Position numbers and translations under genes: made by a program
Source of the DNA: Saccharopolyspora flava
Lineage (GTDB): Bacteria; Actinomycetota; Actinomycetes; Mycobacteriales; Pseudonocardiaceae
Length of the DNA: 64,000 bases
Direction: 5' to 3'
NCBI RefSeq assembly: GCF_900116135.1
Contig: NZ_FOZX01000001.1
Location: 558,001 to 622,000 of the forward strand
Part shown: piece by piece, positions 9,306 to 19,005 of the stretch
Layout: each line of letters starts with the position of its first letter
How positions within the stretch are numbered: position 1 is the stretch's first letter
The notes under the pieces: generated by a model
Database searches by the model: none
What the model was told of the DNA's origin: nothing
The model's input: the letters and a program-made list of their open reading frames with translations, nothing else

Positions 9306-9887
9306 TCACGTCTCGACGTCCAGCCGCAGGCCACGGGCCACCTGCGAGCGGGTGAACAGGTGCACCCGGCGCCAGCCCGGCAGCGTCTCGCCGGCCAGCA
9401 GCCGCCGGTGCATCCGCTCGGCGCGCAGCACGTGCCGCCGGAACGAACCCGAGCGGATCAGCCTGCCCCGCGCCCGCTGCCCGTCCAGCGCCGAATCGGG
9501 GTCGACGTGCAGCCACACCAGGACCGTGCGTCGCCCGCTGAGCCGGGCGAAGACCAGCAGCAGCGCCCGGGTGCTGGCCCGGGTCGCGGGCTCGTGCGCC
9601 ACCACCGGGCCGCGCGCCACCAGGCAGGACCAGGCGATCCGGGAGCGGTGCACCAGGTGCACCACCGGCCGGTAGAAGCGGTACGGGATGCCGGGCGAGA
9701 GCTCCCGCAGCCGGGCGCGGACCTGCTCGGAGTCGAGCCGGACGACGTCGGCATCGGCGCGCAGCTTGGCCAGCACGGTGCTCTTGCCCGCGCCGGGCAC
9801 GCCCGCGAGCACGACCAGGGTCCGACGGCCCACCCGCACCGAGGGCGTGGGGTCGGCGGAAACCGGGGATGCGTCCGAAATGTCCAC
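9306..9887 (-). CDS. P-loop ATPase/kinase-like protein of unknown function
   Basis: A 193-residue protein with a Walker A motif LAGVPGAGKSTVLAKL near residues 28-43, followed by DADVVRLDSEQVRARL. This order resembles small AAA_33 or Zeta-toxin-like kinases that phosphorylate small molecules. A basic segment (RSGSFRRHVLRAERMHRR) may form the lid. The start is GTG at 9887, with GGAG 5 nt upstream. It stands alone in the space where glnD is found between glnB and ffh in Mycobacterium. No antitoxin-like partner is adjacent, so I do not call it a toxin. Confidence 0.75.
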   Translation of the reverse strand: MDISDASPVSADPTPSVRVGRRTLVVLAGVPGAGKSTVLAKLRADADVVRLDSEQVRARLRELSPGIPYRFYRPVVHLVHRSRIAWSCLVARGPVVAHEPATRASTRALLLVFARLSGRRTVLVWLHVDPDSALDGQRARGRLIRSGSFRRHVLRAERMHRRLLAGETLPGWRRVHLFTRSQVARGLRLDVET

Positions 9888-9946
9888 GACCGCTCCAGAT
9901 TACGCGCGAACGATCATGGACGGGCGAGATCGTGATCACGCGAGAG

Positions 9947-9984
9947 ACGAGGCGGCCCGCTCCCCCAAGGGCGGGCCGCCTCGT
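9947..9984. terminator. strong hairpin, 14-bp perfect stem
   Basis: ACGAGGCGGCCCGC (9947-9960) pairs with GCGGGCCGCCTCGT (9971-9984) around a C-rich 10-nt loop (TCCCCCAAGG). It lies upstream of the P-loop gene start (9887) and downstream of the glnB operon. It could be a terminator or part of a small RNA with the next hairpin. The region 9888-10304 (417 nt) otherwise contains no convincing protein gene. Confidence 0.6.
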
Positions 9985-10025
9985 TCGAACTCCCGGTGCG
10001 TTACGGGGTACCGCACCCGGTCATC

Positions 10026-10058
10026 GCGTGGGAGGCATGTTCCCCCTGCCTCCCACGC
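10026..10058. terminator. strong hairpin, 12-bp perfect stem
   Basis: GCGTGGGAGGCA (10026-10037) pairs perfectly with TGCCTCCCACGC (10047-10058) around a loop ending in five C residues. It is the second of three strong hairpins between glnB and the P-loop gene. Two adjacent C-rich-loop hairpins recall structured actinobacterial small RNAs, but identity is not established. Confidence 0.55.
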
Positions 10059-10253
10059 ACCCCCGCGATCGCGGAGACGCCGGCGAGCTCGCCCGACCCC
10101 CAGTACGGGCGCGTTCCCCGGCTCCTCCCTGATCACCGCGTCGCACCATGAAGTCTGCCCGGACCAGCGGCGATGCGAGACCGTGAAGATGCCCGAGTAG
10201 GCCTGCGTAGTTGTACGCATCCCGGCCCCGGGAACCTGCTGAGAACGCGCGAA

Positions 10254-10286
10254 GGGCGCCTCCCGACACGAGGTCGGAAGGCGCCC
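10254..10286 (-). terminator. terminator of the amtB-glnB operon
   Basis: GGGCGCCT plus CCGAC on the left pairs with GTCGG plus AGGCGCCC on the right, with one mismatch and a 5-nt loop. It begins 18 nt beyond the glnB stop at 10305, where an operon terminator is expected. Confidence 0.75.
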
Positions 10287-10304
10287 TCCGGCACTGCTCT
10301 GCGA

Positions 10305-11980
<1,676 letters not shown>

Positions 11981-12028
11981 ATTGCCTCCCCGTGCGGACC
12001 GAGTTGGGCCGCATCTTGGGAAATGGCT

Positions 12029-12117
12029 GTTTCAGACGCACCGTCGTGGTGTTACGAGGGCATGAAAAGGACTGCCTGCGGGGTTACGCCGACATGTCCA
12101 CGTCAATTCCGTGTTAC
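12029..12117 (-). promoter_or_regulatory. GlnR-like boxes upstream of amtB
   Basis: Read on the minus strand, GTAAC (12051-12055) and GAAAC (12029-12033) are spaced exactly 22 nt apart, with ACGGT at the intervening 11-nt phase. This fits the actinobacterial GlnR pattern of GTnAC and GAAAC boxes separated by 6 nt. Two more GTAAC copies lie at 12083-12087 and 12113-12117, the last inside the 3' end of the MFS gene. GlnR activates amtB operons under nitrogen limitation. The assignment is an inference from motif and position. Confidence 0.6.
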
Positions 12118-13323
12118 GCGGCCGATCACCGACGGGACCTGGACCGGTCGCCCGACCGAGAGCCCGCACGCCAACCAGCCCGCTGAGCAGGCCAGGATCA
12201 GCACCAGCGGCACCGTCCAGGCACCGGTGAGGTCGTGCAGCAGACCGATCAGCAGGGGGCCCGCCGCGGCGATGAGATATCCCCCACCTTGTGCCATACC
12301 GGACAAGGCGGTCGTGGTGTCGCTGTCCGGCGACCGCAGCCCCAGCAACGTCAGCGCCAGGCCGAACGCCGCGCCCTGCGCCAGGCCCAGCACGACCACC
12401 GCGGGCCAGGCCAGCACCGGCGGGCCCAGCAGGATGCCGCCGAAACCGGCCATGAGCATCAGCGACAGCACCACGATGATGCCCCGCTGATCGCGCAGCC
12501 TCCGGCACAGCACCGGGATCGACATCGACCCGGCGGCCTGGATCGCCGCCTGCACGCCCAGCGCCAAGCCCGCCAGCTCCGGGCTCATGCCGCGGCTCTG
12601 CAGCATCGTCGGCAGCCAGCCGAACACCACGTAGGCCAGCGAGGACTGCAAGCCCATGAACACGGTGACCTGCCAGGCCAGCGGGCTGCGCCAGAGCAGC
12701 CCCGGGCTGACCGGCTTCGGCGCGGCCACCGCGCTGCCGCGCACCACGACCAGGCTGATCACCAGGGCGATGAGCACCGGCACGGCCAGCAGCCCCAGCG
12801 GCGCCCGCCACTCCGACCCCACGGCGTGCCCGATCGGCACCACCGAGGCGGCCGCGATCGCCCCGCCCAGCGTCAGGCACATCGTGTAGACGGCGGTGAC
12901 CACCGGGACCGTGTGCGGGAAGTCGCGCTTGATCAGCCCCGGCACGGCGACGTTGGCCACGGCGATGCCCGCGCCGACGACGACCGTGCCCGCCAGCAGC
13001 GTCGCGATGTCGCCGAAGGCGCGCAGCGCGTTGCCGATCACCAGCACCACCAGGCAGCCCAGCAGCACCCGCTCGTCGCCGAAGCGCTGCCGCAGCTTCG
13101 GGGCGATGAACGCGAACGCCCCCAGGCACACCACCGGCAGCGTGGTCAGGACACCGCTGAACGTGCCGGACACGCCCAGGTCCCGCTGGATGCGATCCAG
13201 CAGCGGCGCCACCGCGGTGAACGGCGGCCGCAACGCCAGCGCCACCAGCACCACCACGACCACCGTCGCGATCGCGGTGACCCGCTGAGTTCGCGGCGTT
13301 CCCCCCTGGACTCCGGTGTCCAC
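12103..13323 (-). CDS. MFS transporter, CynX/NimT family
   Basis: A major-facilitator protein of 406 residues with twelve predicted membrane segments. The N-terminus (ALRPPFTAVAPLLDRIQRDLG) and the overall pattern (MFMGLQSSLAYVVFGWLP-like segment, GLALGVQAAIQAAGS, LALTLLGLRSPDSDTTTALSGMAQGGGY) are those of CynX/NimT cyanate or 2-nitroimidazole permease relatives. Substrates of most members are unknown. I place the start at GTG 13323 because AAGGGA lies 6 nt upstream and the upstream frame (to 13572) is not transporter-like. It sits between ftsY and amtB, which adjoin in Mycobacterium, so it is probably an insertion into the block. Confidence 0.88.
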   Translation of the reverse strand: MDTGVQGGTPRTQRVTAIATVVVVVLVALALRPPFTAVAPLLDRIQRDLGVSGTFSGVLTTLPVVCLGAFAFIAPKLRQRFGDERVLLGCLVVLVIGNALRAFGDIATLLAGTVVVGAGIAVANVAVPGLIKRDFPHTVPVVTAVYTMCLTLGGAIAAASVVPIGHAVGSEWRAPLGLLAVPVLIALVISLVVVRGSAVAAPKPVSPGLLWRSPLAWQVTVFMGLQSSLAYVVFGWLPTMLQSRGMSPELAGLALGVQAAIQAAGSMSIPVLCRRLRDQRGIIVVLSLMLMAGFGGILLGPPVLAWPAVVVLGLAQGAAFGLALTLLGLRSPDSDTTTALSGMAQGGGYLIAAAGPLLIGLLHDLTGAWTVPLVLILACSAGWLACGLSVGRPVQVPSVIGRVTRN

Positions 13324-13500
13324 GCAACATCCCTTCGATGAGAAAGAGCTGGTCCGCGACGAGATCCGCTCCCGGCGGCGTCGCGGGCACAACTCAACTA
13401 CATGGAACGCCCGTACCACAAACTCCCGAGCAGTGAACCTCTGCACACCTCGCGGCGGAATTCTCCCGAACCCACCAAAACCCCCGCCACCAGCGACGAC

Positions 13501-13529
13501 GAAGCCCCCGGCCGGAGACCGGGGGCTTC
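13501..13529 (-). terminator. ftsY terminator
   Basis: GAAGCCCCCGG (13501-13511) pairs with CCGGGGGCTTC (13519-13529) around a 7-nt loop, 14 nt beyond the ftsY stop codon. Confidence 0.75.
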
Positions 13530-13543
13530 GGGTGAGAGCGGTG

Positions 13544-14980
13544 TCAGTCCAGCAGGGCGTCCACGAAGGCACCCGGCTCGAACGGGGCCAGGTCGTCCGG
13601 GCCCTCGCCGAGACCGACGAGCTTGACCGGCACGCCCAGCTCGCGCTGCACCTGGAAGACGATGCCGCCCTTGGCGGTGCCGTCGAGCTTGGTCAGCACG
13701 ATGCCGGTGACGTCGACGACCTCGGAGAACACCCGGGCCTGCATCAGCCCGTTCTGGCCGGTGGTCGCGTCCAGGACCAGCAGGACCTCGTCGACCTGCG
13801 CCTTCTTCTCCACGACGCGCTTGACCTTGCCGAGCTCGTCCATCAGGCCGGTCTTGGTGTGCAGCCGGCCGGCGGTGTCGACCAGGACCGCGTCCACGGC
13901 GCTGTCGCCACCCCGGCTGACCGCCTCGAACGCCACGCTGGCCGGGTCGGCGCCCTCGTTGCCGCGCACCACCTCGGCTCCGACGCGCTCGCCCCAGGTC
14001 GCCAGCTGCTCGACGGCGGCGGCGCGGAAGGTGTCGGCCGCGCCCAGCAGCACCGTGCGGCCGTCGGCGACGAGCACCCGGGCGAGCTTGCCGGTGGTGG
14101 TGGTCTTGCCGGTGCCGTTGACGCCCACGACCAGCAGCACCGCGGGCTTGCCGCCGTCGGCCGGGTCGCCGTGCGGCAGGGCGCGCACCGAGCGCTCCAT
14201 GTCCTGGCCGAGCGCGTCCACGAGCACCTCGCGCAGGACCGCGCGGGCCTCCTCCGGGCTGCGGACCGCGCGCGAGGCGATCTCGCCGCGCAGCCGCTCG
14301 ATGATCTCGGTGGTGGTGGCCGCGCCCAGGTCGGCCATCAGCAGGGTGTCCTCGATCTCCTCCCAGGACTCCTCGTCGAGGTCACCCGCGCCGAGCAGGC
14401 CCAGCAGGCTCTGCCCGAAGGTCGTGCGGGAGCGGGAGAGCCGTCCGCGCAGCCGCTCCAGGCGACCGCTGGTGGGCTCGATCTCCTCCGGCTCGGCCGC
14501 CGGCTTCTCCGGCTTCTCCGGCTCCGGCGGCGCGACCGGCTCAGCGGCGGCGGGCTCCGGCTCGGGCTGGGCCGGGACCTCGGGCTCGGCGGTCGGCTCG
14601 GCCGCGGGCTCGGCGGTGGCGGTGTCCTCGGGGAGCTCGACGTCGACGATGCCGCGCCGCTCGGTGTCGCGCGGGACCGCGGCGTCGTCCCCGACGCCCG
14701 GCTGCCCCTCCACCTCGGTGCGCTCCTCGACCGGGTGCTCCGGCGCGGAGGACTCAGCGGTCCGGGCGGTCTCGGGTTCGGCGGTGGCGGCGCCGCTGGC
14801 GAAGCTGAAGCCGCCGCCCGCCTGGTAACCGCCGCCCTTGACCTCGGGGCGGGCTTCGGTCTCGTCCTTCTCGCGGAGGCTGATCCGCCGGCGGCGGTTG
14901 AGCACCACGCCGGCGACCACGGCGAGAGCCAGCACCAGCGCGACAACGACGACGATCGCAATCAGGGTTGAGGTGGTCAC
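13544..14980 (-). CDS. ftsY: signal recognition particle receptor FtsY
   Basis: FtsY is the membrane receptor GTPase for the SRP-ribosome complex. The 478-residue protein begins with a hydrophobic segment (about residues 5-27, [21 protein letters not shown]). This is followed by a long acidic, Pro/Glu/Ala-rich A domain (to about 160) and the NG domain. G1 is [19 protein letters not shown]3 is [17 protein letters not shown], and G4 is [10 protein letters not shown]. The start is GTG at 14980, with GGGAGG 8 nt upstream. The N-terminal membrane anchor is typical of actinobacterial FtsY. Its partner ffh is 7 kb away in the same direction. Confidence 0.97.
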   Translation of the reverse strand: MTTSTLIAIVVVVALVLALAVVAGVVLNRRRRISLREKDETEARPEVKGGGYQAGGGFSFASGAATAEPETARTAESSAPEHPVEERTEVEGQPGVGDDAAVPRDTERRGIVDVELPEDTATAEPAAEPTAEPEVPAQPEPEPAAAEPVAPPEPEKPEKPAAEPEEIEPTSGRLERLRGRLSRSRTTFGQSLLGLLGAGDLDEESWEEIEDTLLMADLGAATTTEIIERLRGEIASRAVRSPEEARAVLREVLVDALGQDMERSVRALPHGDPADGGKPAVLLVVGVNGTGKTTTTGKLARVLVADGRTVLLGAADTFRAAAVEQLATWGERVGAEVVRGNEGADPASVAFEAVSRGGDSAVDAVLVDTAGRLHTKTGLMDELGKVKRVVEKKAQVDEVLLVLDATTGQNGLMQARVFSEVVDVTGIVLTKLDGTAKGGIVFQVQRELGVPVKLVGLGEGPDDLAPFEPGAFVDALLD

Positions 14981-15105
14981 CCGGCCATCCTCCCACCTGC
15001 TCTAACCGCCTCCACCAGCACCTGCCGGGCGGTTCCGTGAGCAATTCACCAACAATGCGTGCCAAGTGCTTGCTTTTTCATGGCCGAGTGCAATACACCA
15101 CAGTC

Positions 15106-16317
15106 ATGCGCTGGTGGCGAGTGGTGGGGCTGCTCTCGGGGACCTCGATGGACGGCATCGACGTGGCCGCCACCGAGATGGCCCTCGACGGCGACGCGAT
15201 CGAACTCCGCCCGCTCGGCGACGACACCCTCGACTACCCCGCCGGCCTGCGCGAACAGCTCCTCGCCGCGCTGCCGCCCGGCCGGATCGACGCCGAGACC
15301 GCCTGCCGCCTCGACACCCGCGTCGGCCAGGCCTTCGCCGACGCCGCCCGCCTCGGCGTCGCGCTCGCCGGCGGCGAGGCCGACTTCGTCGCCTCGCTCG
15401 GCCAGACGCTCTACCACTGGGTCGAGGGCGACCGCGCCCTCGGCACCCTGCAGATCGGCCAGCCCGCCTGGATCGCCGAAGCCACCGGCCTGCCGGTCGT
15501 CGCCGACCTGCGCGCCCGCGACGTCGCCGCCGCAGGGCACGGCGCACCCCTGGCAGGAGTCCTCGACGCCCTCTGGCTCGGAGGTTCCCGGTTTCAAGGG
15601 AAATCGGGGACACCGGAGGCGTCGGGCGTTCAGGTGGCGGTGAACATCGGCGGGATCGCGAACATCGCCGTGGTCGGCGGGCCCGAGCCGCTGGCCTACG
15701 ACACCGGGCCCGGCAACGCGCTCATCGACCTCGCCGCGCAGCGGCGGGCCGGTCGCGCGCAGGACACCGGCGGGGCGCTGGCCGCCTCCGGGACGCCCGA
15801 CGCGGAGCTGCTCGCGATCCTGCTCGACGAGCCCTACTACGCGTTACCCGCGCCGAAGTCGACCGGCAAGGAGCACTTCAACGCCGACCACCTCGACCGC
15901 GCCCTCGCCGAGCTCGGCAGGCCGATCGGCGACGGCGACCTGCTGGCGACGCTCACCGAGCTGACCGCCCGCACCGTCGCCGACGCCTGCCGCGCCGAGG
16001 GCGCCGACCGGGTCGTCGTCTCCGGCGGCGGCGTGCACAACCCCGTGCTGCTGGCGGCACTGCGCCGACAACTGGACGTCCCGGTGCTGGTCAGCGACGA
16101 TCTCGGGATGCCCGCCGACAGCAAGGAAGCCCTGCTCGCCGCGCTGCTCGGCTTCCTCACCTGGCACGGCCTGCCCGGCAACACGCCCGGCACCACCGGG
16201 GCGACCGGCCCCCGCGTCCTCGGCAGCATCACGCCCGGCCGCACCGCCCTGCGGCTGCCCGAACCCGTCACCCACCCGCCCCGGCGGCTGATCGTGCGAT
16301 CGGCCGCGACGCACTAG
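15106..16317 (+). CDS. anmK: anhydro-N-acetylmuramic acid kinase
   Basis: AnmK hydrolyses and phosphorylates 1,6-anhydro-MurNAc to MurNAc-6-phosphate in peptidoglycan recycling. The 403-residue protein has the ATP-binding start VVGLLSGTSMDGIDVA (about 5-20), SLGQTLYHW, VNIGGIANIAVVGG, AYDTGPGNALIDL and VSGGGVHNPVLL. The ATG at 15106 has no clear Shine-Dalgarno sequence, so translation may be leaderless. It is divergent from ftsY. An SSS symporter starts 8 nt after its stop, with the symporter's ribosome binding site overlapping the anmK stop codon. This suggests that the transporter takes up a muropeptide sugar or related molecule. Confidence 0.95.
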   Translation: MRWWRVVGLLSGTSMDGIDVAATEMALDGDAIELRPLGDDTLDYPAGLREQLLAALPPGRIDAETACRLDTRVGQAFADAARLGVALAGGEADFVASLGQTLYHWVEGDRALGTLQIGQPAWIAEATGLPVVADLRARDVAAAGHGAPLAGVLDALWLGGSRFQGKSGTPEASGVQVAVNIGGIANIAVVGGPEPLAYDTGPGNALIDLAAQRRAGRAQDTGGALAASGTPDAELLAILLDEPYYALPAPKSTGKEHFNADHLDRALAELGRPIGDGDLLATLTELTARTVADACRAEGADRVVVSGGGVHNPVLLAALRRQLDVPVLVSDDLGMPADSKEALLAALLGFLTWHGLPGNTPGTTGATGPRVLGSITPGRTALRLPEPVTHPPRRLIVRSAATH

Positions 16318-16325
16318 GAGGCCAG

Positions 16326-17828
16326 ATGCGAGCGCTCGACCTCGTCGTGATCGGGTTGTACCTGATCGCGATGCCGGCCCTGGGACTGCTGCTCAGCGGC
16401 AAGCAGAGGAGTTCGCAGGACTACTTCGTCGGCGGCAGGCGACTGCCCTGGTGGGCGGTGTGCTTCTCGGTGGTGGCCACCGAGACCTCCACGCTGACCG
16501 TGATCAGCGTGCCGACGGTGGCCTACCTCGGCAGCTTCACCTACCTGCAGCTGGCGATCGGCTACCTGATCGGCCGCATCATCGTCTCGTTCGTGCTGCT
16601 GCCCCGGTACTTCGCCGGGAACCTGGTCAGCGCCTACGCGTTCCTCGGGCAGCGCTTCGGCAGCGGGTTGCAGGGCACCGCGTCGGTGACGTTCCTGATC
16701 ACCCGGCTGCTGGCCGACGGTCTGCGGCTTTTCGCCACCGCCATCCCGGTCAAGGTGATGCTGGCGGCCTTCGACGTCCACCTGGCGTACTGGCAGATCA
16801 TCGCGCTGCTGTCGGTGCTGACCGTCGTCTACACCTACTTCGGCGGCATCCGGGCCGTGGTGTGGGTCGACGCCATCCAGATGATCGTCTACGTCGGCGG
16901 CGCGATCGTGGCCGGGATCATCCTGTTCGGCGAGCTGCCCGGCGACTGGTTCTCCACCGCGATGAGCGAGGGCAAGTTCCAGCTCTTCGACTTCTCCTCG
17001 TCGATCATCACCGACCAGTACGCGTTTTTCACCGCCGTGATCGGCGGCGCGGTGTTCGCGATGGCCTCGCACGGCGCCGACCAGCTGATGGTGCAGCGGC
17101 TGCTGGCCTGCAAGGACCTCAAGGACGGTCGCCGCGCGCTGATCGCCAGCGGTGTCGTGGTGGCGCTGCAGTTCGCGCTGTTCCTGTTCATCGGCACCAT
17201 GCTGTGGGCGTTCTACAAGGGCGCCACCCCGGACTCGATGGGCCTGTCCAGCTCCGACGAGCTGTTCCCGCGGTTCATCGTCAACGACCTGCCGCCGGGC
17301 ATCTCGGGCCTGTTCATCGCCGGCATCCTCGCCGCCGCGATGAGCACCCTGGCGTCCTCGCTGAACTCGCTGTCGACGTCCACCGTCAGCGACCTCTACC
17401 AGCGGCTGTCGAAGAAGCCGCTCGACGACGCCTCGGTCCTGAAGATGGGCAAGGTGTGGACGCTGGTGTGGGCGGTGGTGTTCGTGGTGTTCGCGTCGAT
17501 GTTCACCAGCACCGAGAACCCGGTCGTCGAGGTCGGTCTCAGCATCGCCAGCTACACCTACGGCGCGCTGCTCGGCGCGTTCCTGCTGGGACTGCTGGTC
17601 AAGCGCGCCCGGCAGGCCGACGCGATCATCGCCTTCGTCGCGACCCTCGCGGTGGTGCTGTACTTCGTCGTCGGCGTCAGCTTCCCCGACGGCGAAGGCG
17701 GCGAGACGTCGCTGGCGTTCCCCTGGTACACGCCGCTCGGCGTGATCGTCACCCTCGTCGTGGGCGGCCTGCTGTCGCTGCGCCACGGCAGCGACACCGA
17801 GGAGCGCGCGGCCGCCGAAACCGCCTGA
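16326..17828 (+). CDS. sodium:solute symporter (SSS family)
   Basis: A 500-residue SSS-family Na+-coupled transporter with 13 or so membrane segments. Recognisable features are the early SSQDYFVGGRRLPWWAV with ATETSTLTVISVP, the TYFGGIRAVVWVDAIQ signature, and GLFIAGILAAAMSTLASSLNSLSTSTVSDLY carrying the Na2-site serines. An AGGAGG at 16317-16322 overlaps the anmK stop and stands 4 nt before the ATG. The operon with anmK points to uptake of a cell-wall sugar or a sialic-acid-like compound, but the sequence does not identify the substrate. Confidence 0.92.
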   Translation: MRALDLVVIGLYLIAMPALGLLLSGKQRSSQDYFVGGRRLPWWAVCFSVVATETSTLTVISVPTVAYLGSFTYLQLAIGYLIGRIIVSFVLLPRYFAGNLVSAYAFLGQRFGSGLQGTASVTFLITRLLADGLRLFATAIPVKVMLAAFDVHLAYWQIIALLSVLTVVYTYFGGIRAVVWVDAIQMIVYVGGAIVAGIILFGELPGDWFSTAMSEGKFQLFDFSSSIITDQYAFFTAVIGGAVFAMASHGADQLMVQRLLACKDLKDGRRALIASGVVVALQFALFLFIGTMLWAFYKGATPDSMGLSSSDELFPRFIVNDLPPGISGLFIAGILAAAMSTLASSLNSLSTSTVSDLYQRLSKKPLDDASVLKMGKVWTLVWAVVFVVFASMFTSTENPVVEVGLSIASYTYGALLGAFLLGLLVKRARQADAIIAFVATLAVVLYFVVGVSFPDGEGGETSLAFPWYTPLGVIVTLVVGGLLSLRHGSDTEERAAAETA

Positions 17829-17835
17829 GCCCCCT

Positions 17836-17877
17836 GCGCGAATGGCCCCCGGTGCGATCACCGGGGGCCGTTCGCGC
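17836..17877. terminator. bidirectional terminator
   Basis: A long stem of GCGCGAA and GGCCCCCGGT pairs with ACCGGGGGCC and TTCGCGC, broken by one T/G mismatch, around the 6-nt loop GCGATC. It lies between the convergent stops of the symporter (17828) and the next minus-strand gene (17886), so it can serve both. Confidence 0.8.
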
Positions 17878-17885
17878 GGGAGGCG

Positions 17886-18539
17886 TCAGAGCGCCAGCGG
17901 GAGCAGGCCGAGCAGCAGGACCAGGACGAACACGGCGATGGACACGCCGATCGTCAGGCCCATGCCCGGGGTCTCCTGCGGCGTCGGGCCGATCGCGCCG
18001 TCGACGAAGACCATCGCGGGAGCCCGGTAGAAGACGTCGAGCTGCTGGCCCGGGCCGACCGGGATCACCGCGGTCGCGTAGCCGATCTTCCACAGGTAGT
18101 TCACGTGCACCTGGATCTGGTGCTGCCCCGGCGGCAGGTCGATCGGGTTCTTGCCCCAGGTCAGCACCGGACCCGGCTGGCCGTTGATCGTCACCTGCGG
18201 CTTGAACAGCAGGAACGCCCAGCCCAGCCAGTGGAACGAGCAGTCGATCAGCAACCGGCCCATGCCCGGCGGAGGCGGCGGGAACTGCGGCGGCATCTGC
18301 TGCTGGGGCATCTGCTGCTGGGGCGGCATCGGCTGCTGCGGCATCGGCCCCGACTGGGGATAACCCTGCTGCGGGTAGCCCTGCGGCGGCGACGGCGGCT
18401 GCTGCGGATACCCCTGCTGCGGGTAGCCCGGAGGCATCGGCTGCGGGGGCATCGGTTGCTGGGGCATCGGCCCGGACTGCGGGTAGCCCTGCTGCGGGTA
18501 TGGCGACTGCCCTGGCGGCGGGCCGTACGGGTTGGTCAT
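17886..18539 (-). CDS. Pro/Gln-rich tail-anchored membrane protein of unknown function
   Basis: A 217-residue protein. Residues 1 to about 90 are a low-complexity Pro/Gln/Tyr/Met region built of repeats such as GYPQQGYPQ and [10 protein letters not shown] globular middle follows ([26 protein letters not shown], then [19 protein letters not shown]), and a single hydrophobic C-terminal segment ([21 protein letters not shown]) forms the membrane anchor. I prefer the ATG at 18539, with AGGAG 6 nt upstream, over the adjacent GTG at 18542. Proteins of this layout are common in actinobacteria, but I know no established function. Confidence 0.82.
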   Translation of the reverse strand: MTNPYGPPPGQSPYPQQGYPQSGPMPQQPMPPQPMPPGYPQQGYPQQPPSPPQGYPQQGYPQSGPMPQQPMPPQQQMPQQQMPPQFPPPPPGMGRLLIDCSFHWLGWAFLLFKPQVTINGQPGPVLTWGKNPIDLPPGQHQIQVHVNYLWKIGYATAVIPVGPGQQLDVFYRAPAMVFVDGAIGPTPQETPGMGLTIGVSIAVFVLVLLLGLLPLAL

Positions 18540-18684
18540 CACGATCTCCTAGTGCCACGACGCCGACGCCTCGCGAGATGCCGGATCGAGCCCATCTTCG
18601 CGCATGCGTTCCCCGGCTCCCGCACCCCCGTCCGCAACCGCTCTTCAGGTTCGCGCGCCGAAAGCCGATCAAGGGGCAATGGGA

Positions 18685-19005
18685 ATGTTCGTCCGCGGCA
18701 AGCGGACTGAAGCGAGAACCGGCCGCGACGAGTTCCAGAGCAGGCTCGACGCCTACGCGGCCGGCGAGCTCGACGACGTCGACTGGCTGATGATGCGCAC
18801 CCACCTCGCCGAGTGCGCGCACTGCCAGTCCCAGCTGCGCCGCCCCCAGCTGTGGAACCGCGCCGCACCGCAGCGCATCATCGCCGACCACGACACCGGC
18901 GGGCGGACCGCGCGCGAGACCGCTCCGGGCTGGACCATCCTGCTCGGCGTCGTCCTGGTCGCGGCCCTGGTCGCCTTCAGCGTCGGCTACGCCCTCGGGG
19001 TCTAG
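18685..19005 (+). CDS. small membrane protein with an anti-sigma-like zinc-finger motif
   Basis: A 106-residue protein with a putative zinc-finger HxxxCxxC at His40-Cys44-Cys47 (THLAECAHC), typical of zf-HC2 anti-sigma factors, and one C-terminal membrane helix (about 84-104). Length and layout resemble a membrane-anchored anti-sigma factor, but no sigma factor is adjacent. I chose the ATG at 18685, with AAGGGG 8 nt upstream; an ATG at 18679 is too close to that site. Its TAG stop overlaps the smc TAG on the other strand in the palindrome CTAG, so the two genes converge with a 4-nt overlap. Confidence 0.78.
   Translation: MFVRGKRTEARTGRDEFQSRLDAYAAGELDDVDWLMMRTHLAECAHCQSQLRRPQLWNRAAPQRIIADHDTGGRTARETAPGWTILLGVVLVAALVAFSVGYALGV

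Noticed and set aside
9306-9887. Zeta-type toxin
   Set aside because: The Walker A region and nearby pattern are compatible, but there is no adjacent antitoxin and the substrate-binding motifs are not clearly present.
9947-10058. 6C small RNA
   Set aside because: The 6C motif needs six or more C residues in both loops; these have five each, and I could not match the rest of the consensus. I list only hairpins.
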